A program made the translations under genes and the position numbers. Shown one piece after another: positions 16,771 through 24,689 of a stretch of DNA of 31,317 bases. Source of the DNA: Clostridia bacterium (GTDB lineage: Bacteria > Bacillota > Clostridia > Christensenellales > Borkfalkiaceae); contig CAAFYG010000047.1 of assembly GCA_900767195.1 (NCBI GenBank), positions 1-31,317 of the forward strand. Direction: 5' to 3'. Position 1 is the first letter of the stretch. Each line of letters starts with the position of its first letter. The notes beneath the pieces were generated by a model that searched no databases, was not told the DNA's origin, and saw nothing but the letters and a program-made list of their open reading frames with translations.

Positions 16771-16799
16771 ATTATACCACAATAATAAAATAATTGCAC
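16771..16799 (-). promoter_or_regulatory. Probable promoter of the LacI-family regulator
   Basis: On the minus strand, TGG-TATAAT (-10 at 16771-16776) forms an extended -10 element 48 bases before the start codon; the -35 (GTGCAA, 17 bases upstream) is poor. The run TTGTGGTATA around the -10 is repeated at the operon promoter on the other strand. Confidence 0.55.
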
Positions 16800-16820
16800 T
16801 CGATTATCGCAAGTTTTTTG

Positions 16821-16875
16821 AAAAAGTAAAAAAACAAAAAAAATTATAAAAATAATTAAAAAAAGTAAAAAAACA
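16821..16875 (+). repeat. A-tract direct repeat upstream of operon promoter
   Basis: AAAAAGTAAAAAAACA occurs at 16821-16836 and 16860-16875, 39 bases apart, immediately upstream of the -35 box. Such A-tracts can bend DNA or act as UP elements for RNA polymerase; that role is inferred. Confidence 0.45.
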
Positions 16876-16876
16876 T

Positions 16877-16905
16877 TTGACAAATCCATTTTTTTGTGGT
16901 ATATT
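16877..16905 (+). promoter_or_regulatory. Promoter of the maltodextrin operon
   Basis: TTGACA (16877-16882), 17-base spacer, TATATT (16900-16905), with a start point expected near 16912, about 88 bases before the first gene. The -35 is a perfect consensus. Confidence 0.8.
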
Positions 16906-16912
16906 GAACTGA

Positions 16913-16926
16913 CTTAACAGTTTAAG
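16913..16926 (+). promoter_or_regulatory. Candidate operator for the LacI-family regulator
   Basis: CTTAACAGTTTAAG has 5-bp symmetric arms (CTTAA/TTAAG) and lies at the expected transcription start, eight bases after the -10, where a repressor would block initiation. It is imperfect at the centre and lacks the usual central CG, so the assignment is tentative. Confidence 0.4.
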
Positions 16927-16999
16927 CTACGTAAAACAGGCAGAAGAGAAGAAGTAAAAGACATTTTCTTTGCAGTGGAAATCGGCTGGGGGAAAGTTA

Positions 17000-18676
17000 A
17001 TGAATAAGCAGGCTGTATATCATACGATCAAATCGAATTACAGTTTTCCGGTTTCGGATAACGAGCTGGTGATCCGTATTCGCGTGGCGAAGGGCGAGGC
17101 GCAATCGGCGGAAATTATACATTCGATGAAATACGAATGGACTATCCGCAGAGAAACAAGTCCTATGAACAAGGAGTATTCGGATGATTTGTTTGATTAC
17201 TTCATTGCGCGCCTGCATTTAAAAGATACCCGGTTTGTTTACGTTTTTCGGATCCGGGCGGACGGACGGGAGTATTATTATTCGGAAAACGGCGTTTCGG
17301 AAGAATATAATTTCGATCTCGGATATTTTAATTTTTTTCAATGTCCGTATATCAATCCGGGGGATGTGCACAGAGAAGTATCGTGGGCAAGAGATGCGAT
17401 TGTTTATCAAATCTTTGTAGAGCGGTTTTTTATAGGCGAAAACATCAAGAAAAAACAATATATTAATTTAAACTGGGGCGATATTCCCAATCCGAAGAGC
17501 TTTGCGGGCGGCGATCTTGAAGGCATCAGGCAAAAACTTGATTATTTGAGGGATTTGGGCATCAATACTTTGTATTTAACGCCGATTTTCGAATCGTGTT
17601 CCAATCATAAGTACGATATCAGCGATTATTTTCACGTGGATAAAATGTTCGGCGGAAACGGGGCGTTTGCTCGCCTTGTGAAAGAAGTTCATGCGCGCGG
17701 AATGCGCATCATTCTCGACGCGGTTTTCAATCATTGCAGCGCACAGAATAAGATTTTTGCCGATGTAGAAAAGAAAGGGAAGAAGTCGCGCTATTACAAT
17801 TGGTTTTTTATCGACGGAGACAAGCCCGATCAGACGAAAGGCAATTATCAGCAGTTCGCAGCCTGCACATATATGCCGAAGCTCAATACAAATACGCCCG
17901 CCGTACAGGATTATCTCATTTCCGTCGGAAAATACTGGGTGGAAAAATATGGTATCGACGGCTGGCGGTTAGACGTTGCCGACGAAGTTTCCGATATTTT
18001 CTGGCGCAGATTTCGCAGCGAATTGAAACAGATCAATCCGGACATACTGTTGCTTGCGGAAAACTGGCAGGATGCTTATCCGTGGTTGCGCGGCGATGAA
18101 TACGACGGCATCATGAATTATTCGATCACAAAGGCTTGCCTGGATTATCTTGTGTACGACGTTTTCGACGCGCAGGCTATGGCGGACAGACTGTCGCATA
18201 TACTTATGCGCAATACCGATCAGGCTAACAATATGATGCTTAACCTTTTGGATAGCCACGATACGGAACGCTTTTTAACGTTGGCAAAGAAAAACGGAAA
18301 AGACGAACGCAGCTTACTTTGCAGTCTTGCCATTATGTTTTTTTTACCGGGAATGCCGTGTATTTATTATGGAACGGAAATCGGCATGGAAGGCGGATAT
18401 GATCCGGATTGCCGCCGTACGTTTGACTGGAACAGAAAGAACTGGAATATGCGCGTTTACGCGACGGTGATAAATTTGATTCGTCTTCGCAAATGCATCA
18501 AAGGAGATGTCACATATTCCGCCGAGAATGGTATTTTATTGATTGGGCGGGGAGATTTGATTCTGGCGGTGAATAACGGAACGGAAAAGAGAAGGACGAA
18601 GATCTTGCATAAGGAATACGAGATCGGACCTTTCGAATTTATAATTATCAATATTAAAGAGGGAGAAGTGTTATGA
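17000..18676 (+). CDS. GH13 neopullulanase/cyclomaltodextrinase-type alpha-amylase, cytoplasmic
   Basis: 558 aa from ATG 17000, with GGGGGAAAG just upstream. No signal peptide, so it acts on imported maltodextrins. Residues ~1-115 fit the CBM34-like N-terminal domain of GH13_20 enzymes; the barrel starts at DAIVYQIFVERF (132-143). Conserved regions: DAVFNH (240-245), GWRLDVADEV with nucleophile D325, LLLAENW with acid/base E354, LLDSHDTERF with D421. MPKLNTNTPAV (292-302) is also typical of maltogenic amylase/neopullulanase relatives. It hydrolyses alpha-1,4 and often alpha-1,6 links in short maltodextrins, cyclodextrins or pullulan. First gene of the operon; its stop overlaps the next start (ATGA). 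Confidence 0.88.
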   Translation: MNKQAVYHTIKSNYSFPVSDNELVIRIRVAKGEAQSAEIIHSMKYEWTIRRETSPMNKEYSDDLFDYFIARLHLKDTRFVYVFRIRADGREYYYSENGVSEEYNFDLGYFNFFQCPYINPGDVHREVSWARDAIVYQIFVERFFIGENIKKKQYINLNWGDIPNPKSFAGGDLEGIRQKLDYLRDLGINTLYLTPIFESCSNHKYDISDYFHVDKMFGGNGAFARLVKEVHARGMRIILDAVFNHCSAQNKIFADVEKKGKKSRYYNWFFIDGDKPDQTKGNYQQFAACTYMPKLNTNTPAVQDYLISVGKYWVEKYGIDGWRLDVADEVSDIFWRRFRSELKQINPDILLLAENWQDAYPWLRGDEYDGIMNYSITKACLDYLVYDVFDAQAMADRLSHILMRNTDQANNMMLNLLDSHDTERFLTLAKKNGKDERSLLCSLAIMFFLPGMPCIYYGTEIGMEGGYDPDCRRTFDWNRKNWNMRVYATVINLIRLRKCIKGDVTYSAENGILLIGRGDLILAVNNGTEKRRTKILHKEYEIGPFEFIIINIKEGEVL

Positions 18677-20142
18677 AAAGATTCGTTTCAGTGGTACTTG
18701 CAACAGGAATGTCGGTAATGTTTTTGACCTCGTGCGGAAAGTCGCAGGAAGTCGGTTCGTATTCGTATGAACAGATCATGGCGAAATTTAACGGTGAGCC
18801 GGAACGGAATGTTACGATTAAAGTGTTGGAAAACGATATTGCCGTGGACGAAGGATATTTTGGCGATCTGATTGCGGCATTTAATGCAGAGTATGCAGAA
18901 TACGGCATTAAGGCGGAAGACGCAAACATGAGTCAGTATACCGATCTGGAAAAGAACGGACCGCTCGGTTACGGACCGGACGTCCTTTATGACGCAAACG
19001 ATAAGATTATGCGTTATGCGGAAAACGGTCATGTGCTTCCGCTGCCTACAGAAAGATTGGATGTTTATGGCGCGGGTAACCTGGAAGCAACCGTTTCCGA
19101 TTCTTATAAAATGAACAAATACGGCATGGATTTACAATTCGGCGTACCCATTAACGTACAAACCTTGGTGATGTATTACCTTGAAGATACTTTCAAGGGG
19201 GAAGCGGATACAAACAAGAATGCAGTTCCCGACGTACTGGAAACATATAATGCCCTTTATGCGTACAGCAAAGAGATTCGTAAGGGCAGTACGAACGACA
19301 ACCGCGTGTTCGGCTACGTCCAGTCGCTTAATAACGAGTATTTTAACTTCGGGTATCTGCTTTCTTACGGCGCGTACATTTTCGGCGACTCAACGAGCGA
19401 CATCGGCCTTGCGGCGGGAGAATCGTATAAAGGTTTGCAGGTGATGCAAGCTCTTGCAAGCATTATGGACAGCGATGCTTCGGGCGATTCATACACGGTG
19501 CAGGCGTACAGCGGTCTGGCGAGCGGCAAGTATCGCGCAACGATTACCACGCCGGACGTGTATGTTAAATTTTACAATTCACTCGTAGATAAATATGTAA
19601 AGACGGATAAGATGGCGCGGGAAGACGCCGAGAAAAAGGCGGCGGAAAACCTGAAAGTTTCGGATGTGCCGCGCCTCCCTCGTTCGGGCGATCTCGGCGA
19701 AGTCATCACCGACATCGATTCTCAGACGTTTGCGGCAACGATGATGGGCGGTATTAACGGCTATGCCATCAGTTCATACACAAAAAATCCTAAGGCCAGT
19801 TTGTTGTTTATCGATTTTGCTTCAAGGTACGAACAGGTAGTGGCGCGCGCTTCCAAGCTCGGTGTTGTTCCCGCCCGCAAGGATGCCGCGGCAGCCGAAA
19901 ACACGAATGCTTACAGCGAAATGGTTTATAAGCGGATAGAAGAAGGGCGCGTAACGATTATGCCGTCTGTGCGTGATCTCAGCTACGTTTGGTCCAGCGT
20001 AAGCTCTATGTTTGCTCTTGTGGCAGACGACGTTACCGTTAAAGGCAACGGCAGCCCTAAAGATTATAATACCGCAGATTCCCTGAAGGCGCTGCTTGTA
20101 AAAGCGGTGGACGACATCAAAAAAGTTATGCAGATTTCCTGA
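18673..20142 (+). CDS. Maltodextrin-binding lipoprotein (MalE-type)
   Basis: 489 aa with lipobox LTSC (Cys 21). The fold is a family 1 sugar-binding protein: GPLGYGPDVLYDANDKIMRY, LQFGVPINVQTLVMYY and GYAISSYTKNPKASLLFIDF are characteristic of maltose/maltodextrin binding proteins. It is longer than E. coli MalE (396 aa) because of insertions. The start overlaps the GH13 stop by four bases and GGGAG lies seven bases upstream. The following permease pair forms the import channel with it. Confidence 0.87.
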   Translation: MKRFVSVVLATGMSVMFLTSCGKSQEVGSYSYEQIMAKFNGEPERNVTIKVLENDIAVDEGYFGDLIAAFNAEYAEYGIKAEDANMSQYTDLEKNGPLGYGPDVLYDANDKIMRYAENGHVLPLPTERLDVYGAGNLEATVSDSYKMNKYGMDLQFGVPINVQTLVMYYLEDTFKGEADTNKNAVPDVLETYNALYAYSKEIRKGSTNDNRVFGYVQSLNNEYFNFGYLLSYGAYIFGDSTSDIGLAAGESYKGLQVMQALASIMDSDASGDSYTVQAYSGLASGKYRATITTPDVYVKFYNSLVDKYVKTDKMAREDAEKKAAENLKVSDVPRLPRSGDLGEVITDIDSQTFAATMMGGINGYAISSYTKNPKASLLFIDFASRYEQVVARASKLGVVPARKDAAAAENTNAYSEMVYKRIEEGRVTIMPSVRDLSYVWSSVSSMFALVADDVTVKGNGSPKDYNTADSLKALLVKAVDDIKKVMQIS

Positions 20143-20160
20143 TGAAAAAGGGGAAATAAT

Positions 20161-21525
20161 ATGAGAGGAGAAAAATTGGAACAGAAAGAAGCGAATACGC
20201 CTTTTCGCAAACTGAACGGTTTTCTTAAAAACTGTTCGCCTGCCGCCAAGCAATCTATGATTTTTATGGGATGGGGGCAGATACGGAACAAGCAGGTGGG
20301 AAAAGGCATCCTTCTGATTTTAGCCGAGCTTGCTTTTATCGTTTATTTCGCACTCATCGGCGTAACGGATTTTATCGGGTTATTTACTCTCGGCACAACG
20401 GCCGGTGATCCGATTCTCGGTATAGCCGGGGATAATTCGATTACTATGCTTATCCGCGGCGTCATCTCGGTTATCGTATTGATGTTCTTTGTTTTCATCT
20501 ATGTTCAGAACGTGCGGGATGCAAACAATATCGCTGTTCGTCGTCTTGAAGGAAAGCCCGTCAACGGATTCAGGCAGTCGCTCGGAGCGTTACTGGATGA
20601 AAAATTTTATATGGTTACGCTTACGCTTCCGGTTATCGGAGTGATCATGTTCAACGTGTTGCCCATCGTATTTACCATTCTGACGGCATTTACGAATTAC
20701 AGCAGCGAAATCTCTCCGCCGAAGCTTGTGAGCTGGATCGGGTTCGGCAATTTTATAACATTATTCACCGTTACTTCCTATATCAGCACAATCGGTAAAA
20801 TTTTTTGCTGGAATGTCATCTGGGCTGTTCTTTCTACTTTTTTAAGTTACTTCGGCGGCTTATGTCTTGCGCTGCTCATCAATAAAAATTGCATTAAAGG
20901 CAGAGCGTTCTGGCGAGCTTTTCCTATTCTTGCCTATGCCGTTCCCGGGTTCATTACCATGATCGGTTTTCGCTATATGTTCAGCGGCATGGGACCGATC
21001 AATTGGCTGCTTGTCAAGATGTGGGGCGTAAGCGCGCGGGTAGATTTTCTCGGAATTAATTCCGTCGGTATGGCTCGTATCGTTTGCTTGCTTGTAAACA
21101 CGTGGGTTACCGTTCCGTCGTCGATGTTGCTGGCTACCAGTATCCTTTCAAATATGAGTAAGGATATGTATGAAGCGGCGGAGTTAGACGGTGCAAGTTC
21201 TATGCAGCAATTCATATATCTCACTTTGCCGTTTGTGTTTTTTGCTACAACGCCCATTCTCATTTCGCAGTTTATAGGAAATTTTAACAATTTCGGAATT
21301 TCTTTCTTCTTGCGGGGCGGTTTGATGAATATGAACGAATATTTCAATGCAAACAGCACGGATCTCCTGATCAACTGGCTTTATAATCTTGCCTTGGGAG
21401 GAAGTAACAACTATTACGGACTGGCTTCCGCCGTGAGTATTCTCATCTTTATTCTTACCGGAACATTTTCTTTGTTGGCTTACGTTACATCGCCGTCATA
21501 TAAGAAGGAGGATACGTACAAATGA
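20161..21525 (+). CDS. Maltodextrin ABC permease (MalF-type)
   Basis: 454 aa membrane protein. Residues ~1-125 are an N-terminal extension with hydrophobic segments, typical of Firmicute MalF (GWGQIRNKQVGKGI). The ATPase-contact loop YEAAELDGASSMQQF followed by LTLP is intact. AAAGGGGAAATAAT precedes ATG 20161. Its last codons overlap the MalG start (ATGA). Confidence 0.88.
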   Translation: MRGEKLEQKEANTPFRKLNGFLKNCSPAAKQSMIFMGWGQIRNKQVGKGILLILAELAFIVYFALIGVTDFIGLFTLGTTAGDPILGIAGDNSITMLIRGVISVIVLMFFVFIYVQNVRDANNIAVRRLEGKPVNGFRQSLGALLDEKFYMVTLTLPVIGVIMFNVLPIVFTILTAFTNYSSEISPPKLVSWIGFGNFITLFTVTSYISTIGKIFCWNVIWAVLSTFLSYFGGLCLALLINKNCIKGRAFWRAFPILAYAVPGFITMIGFRYMFSGMGPINWLLVKMWGVSARVDFLGINSVGMARIVCLLVNTWVTVPSSMLLATSILSNMSKDMYEAAELDGASSMQQFIYLTLPFVFFATTPILISQFIGNFNNFGISFFLRGGLMNMNEYFNANSTDLLINWLYNLALGGSNNYYGLASAVSILIFILTGTFSLLAYVTSPSYKKEDTYK

Positions 21526-22376
21526 GAAAAGCAAATGGTAGCATCCGCGCAAAGCGTGCTGTTGAATCCGTGTGGTCTTACTCGCTGCTTGTCGTTATCG
21601 CGTTTGTGTTTCTTTTTCCGTGCGTATGGCTGATAACTTCTTCTTTCAGCTCCACGGGGTCTATATACGACTATGTGGGCTTTTTCCCGGAGTCGTTCAG
21701 CTTTTCCACCTGGATCGATCTTTTTACGAAAAAAACGCCTTCATGTAACTATACCGTATGGCTGAGCAATACTTTTTATGTAGCAATTCTCAGCAGTGTA
21801 TTTTCTACAATCCTTGTTATTCTCACGGCGTATACGATGTCCCGTTTTCGTTTCAAAAGTCGTAAGCTGATGATGAAGATGACGTTGCTGTTCGGTATTT
21901 TTCCTACTTTTATGAATATGACGGCGCTGTTCGTTATCATGACGCAGCTGCATCTCTTCAATAATCTCAACGGACTTGTCATCCTGTATTCGTGTAGCGC
22001 TCCTATCGGCTATCTTACGCAGAAAGGCTTTTTCGATACGATTCCGAACAGTATTTACGATGCGGCGCGTATCGACGGAGCAAACAATTTTCAGGTGTTT
22101 GTGAAAATGACGCTTCCGCTTTCAAAAGCGATGATTGTTTATACGGCGCTCACGTCTTTCACCTTCCCCTGGAGCGACTTTATTCTTCCGCAAATGTTAC
22201 TCGGCGGAAACAAAAATAACTATACGGTTGCCATCGGACTCAACGAAATGACGGACGATATGTTTTCGTTGTTCGCGGCCGGCTCGGTGTTTATTGCCGT
22301 ACCGATCGTTATACTGTACTTCAGTCTCGCGAAATTTCTGGTGAACGGCGTTGCGGCGGGCGCAGTCAAAGAATAA
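21522..22376 (+). CDS. Maltodextrin ABC permease (MalG-type)
   Basis: 284 aa, about six hydrophobic segments, with the coupling loop YDAARIDGANNFQVF then MTLPLSK, followed by SFTFPWSDFILPQMLL, a MalG hallmark. AAGGAGGA lies just upstream of ATG 21522, which overlaps the MalF stop by four bases, so the pair is translationally coupled. Confidence 0.9.
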   Translation: MRKANGSIRAKRAVESVWSYSLLVVIAFVFLFPCVWLITSSFSSTGSIYDYVGFFPESFSFSTWIDLFTKKTPSCNYTVWLSNTFYVAILSSVFSTILVILTAYTMSRFRFKSRKLMMKMTLLFGIFPTFMNMTALFVIMTQLHLFNNLNGLVILYSCSAPIGYLTQKGFFDTIPNSIYDAARIDGANNFQVFVKMTLPLSKAMIVYTALTSFTFPWSDFILPQMLLGGNKNNYTVAIGLNEMTDDMFSLFAAGSVFIAVPIVILYFSLAKFLVNGVAAGAVKE

Positions 22377-22386
22377 GAGGTATAAG

Positions 22387-24633
22387 ATGAAAGAACAAAT
22401 TTTGAAAAATATTGCGGAAATTCAGGTTTCCGGAAAAAGCACGATTGAGCTTTATAATGAAATATCTTCTGCGGTGATGCGGGAAATTTCTTTTACCGCA
22501 CCTGCAACAGATAAAAAATCGGCATATTATCTTTCTATAGAATTTCTTATCGGCAGAATGTTTTATAACAATCTGCTGGAACTGGATATCCTTCACGAAA
22601 CGGAAGAGATATTGAAAGCAAAAGGAGCGGATATTTCTTTATTTGAAATGATCGAGGACGCTGCTCTCGGAAACGGCGGACTTGGTCGATTGGCGGCTTG
22701 TTTCATCGATTCTGCGGCAGGCTTGAACTTACCCGTGTACGGCAGAGGAATTCGCTATAAGTACGGCTTGTTCAAGCAGAAATTCGAAGACGGGTTTCAG
22801 GAAGAATTGCCCGATGATTGGCAGTCTTTTGGCGATCCGTGGGGCGTTCGTCGCGAAAGCGAAGCGCGTATCGTTAAATTTGCGGACGGAGAAGTGCGCG
22901 CCGTGCCTTACGACGTTCCCATTATCGGGAAAGAACGAATCAATGCGTTGCGGCTGTATCAGGCGGAGGGAGATGAAAAAGCCGAAAAAATCAGCGAATA
23001 TCTTTATCCTGCCGACGATACCGAAGAAGGGAAACTTCTTCGTTTACGACAAGAGTATTTTTTATCTGCGGCAGCAGTAGGAGAGTTGATTGATGCGTAT
23101 GTAGCGTTGCATGGTACGGATTTTGCGTCGTTTCCCGTTTATAATACGATTCAACTGAACGACACGCATCCCGTTTTATCCGTTGCGGAGTTTGTACGTA
23201 TCTTAACGAGTACGTATTCCGTTTCTTTTTCAAAAGCCGTTAGTATTGCAAAAAAAGTTTTTAATTATACAAATCATACAATTCTGCCGGAGGCATTAGA
23301 GTGCTGGCCGCAGGATTATATCCGAAAACTTCTTCCGGAAATTTATACGATTTTGAAAAAATTCGATGCGGCGGAACATCGCGAATTCCGGCGTAACGGC
23401 GTTTCGCAGGCGGATGAAGAAGCTATGAGCATTTTGCGAAAGGATACGTTTTCTATGGCAAATCTGGCGGTTTACGTCGCTCATCGCGTTAATGGAGTTG
23501 CGAAGATTCATACCGGAATTTTAAAAGATTCGTTGTTTCGCCCGGCATATGCTTTTGCCCCGGAAAAATTTGTAAACATTACAAACGGCATCACGCAACG
23601 CCGATGGCTGCAGCTTTGCAACGAGGAATTTTCTGCGCTGATCGATCGGAAAATCGGTTGCGGGTGGCGTGAAAATATCGGATTGTTGTCTGAATTGAAA
23701 AAATTCGGAAACGAAGATTCCGTTATTGCGGAGTTTGCGCAGATCAAAGAGAAAAAGAAAGAACAACTCGCCGATTACGTTTATCGCAAAGAAAAAATCC
23801 GGTTGCTGCCCGGCGGTATCGTGTATGCTCAGGTGAAACGACTTCATGAATATAAGCGTCAATTGATGACGGCATTCGCAATTCTGGAGATTTATGAAAA
23901 ACTGAAAAAAGGCGATTTGGAAGATTTCAGACCGGCGGTGTTTTTGTTCGGCGCAAAGAGCGCGCCTTCCTATTTCCGTGCAAAAGGAATTATTAAGTTT
24001 ATCAACGAAATTGCGAAAAAAATCGCCGCGGACGATCGCGTAAATAAAAAATTGCAAGTGGTTTTCGTTACCGATTATAATGTGTCGTATGCGGAGAAGA
24101 TCGTGGCAGGATCCGATGTATCTTTGCAAGTGTCTACGGCCGGATTGGAAGCGAGCGGTACGGGCAATATGAAATTCATGATGAACGGCGCCGTTACTTG
24201 CGGTACCATGGATGGCGCGAATATCGAGATCGTGGAACAGGCGGGGCGCGAAAACAACTACATTTTCGGCGCCGACGTTGAAGAAATCAAAGCTCTTAGC
24301 CGCGGAAAATACGATCCGAATGCTATTTTAAAATCGGACGACGCCGCGAGAAATGCCGTAAATACTCTGACGGACGGCACATTTGATGACGGCGGCAGGG
24401 GATATTTCAAGGAATTGTACGATTCTCTCACCGTTGGCGCAAGTTGGCATAAGCCGGATCACTACTTTATTTTGCGTGATTTGCCGGATTATGTGGAAAC
24501 TCTTCTTCGGATCAACAAAGAAGCCGGTACGAATGAGTTTACGCAAAAACAATTTATCAACGCGGCTTCTTCGGCATACTTTTCTTCGGATCGTTCTATT
24601 TGCGAGTATGCGGAAAAAATCTGGGAACTTTAA
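22387..24633 (+). CDS. Glycogen/maltodextrin phosphorylase (GT35)
   Basis: 748 aa from ATG 22387, with AGAGGT six bases upstream. It converts alpha-1,4-glucan plus phosphate to glucose-1-phosphate in the cytoplasm. Seen: LGNGGLGRLAACF (94-106), QLNDTHP (256-262), AQVKRLHEYKRQ (481-492), and the pyridoxal-phosphate lysine K596 in GTGNMKFMMNG. It is shorter than the usual 800-840 residues, mainly at the N-terminus, which usually carries regulatory contacts; a constitutively active maltodextrin-type enzyme is likely. It starts 10 bases after malG. Confidence 0.92.
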   Translation: MKEQILKNIAEIQVSGKSTIELYNEISSAVMREISFTAPATDKKSAYYLSIEFLIGRMFYNNLLELDILHETEEILKAKGADISLFEMIEDAALGNGGLGRLAACFIDSAAGLNLPVYGRGIRYKYGLFKQKFEDGFQEELPDDWQSFGDPWGVRRESEARIVKFADGEVRAVPYDVPIIGKERINALRLYQAEGDEKAEKISEYLYPADDTEEGKLLRLRQEYFLSAAAVGELIDAYVALHGTDFASFPVYNTIQLNDTHPVLSVAEFVRILTSTYSVSFSKAVSIAKKVFNYTNHTILPEALECWPQDYIRKLLPEIYTILKKFDAAEHREFRRNGVSQADEEAMSILRKDTFSMANLAVYVAHRVNGVAKIHTGILKDSLFRPAYAFAPEKFVNITNGITQRRWLQLCNEEFSALIDRKIGCGWRENIGLLSELKKFGNEDSVIAEFAQIKEKKKEQLADYVYRKEKIRLLPGGIVYAQVKRLHEYKRQLMTAFAILEIYEKLKKGDLEDFRPAVFLFGAKSAPSYFRAKGIIKFINEIAKKIAADDRVNKKLQVVFVTDYNVSYAEKIVAGSDVSLQVSTAGLEASGTGNMKFMMNGAVTCGTMDGANIEIVEQAGRENNYIFGADVEEIKALSRGKYDPNAILKSDDAARNAVNTLTDGTFDDGGRGYFKELYDSLTVGASWHKPDHYFILRDLPDYVETLLRINKEAGTNEFTQKQFINAASSAYFSSDRSICEYAEKIWEL

Positions 24634-24641
24634 ACTTGTAA

Positions 24642-24661
24642 TCATCCGGAATAACCGGTGA
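24642..24661 (+). other. Small intercistronic hairpin
   Basis: TCATCCGG and CCGGTGA pair with one bulged base in the 56-base gap after the phosphorylase gene. No T-run follows, so a processing or stability role is more likely than termination. Confidence 0.3.
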
Positions 24662-24689
24662 TAAAATATATTCCTTAAGGAGGAAATCT

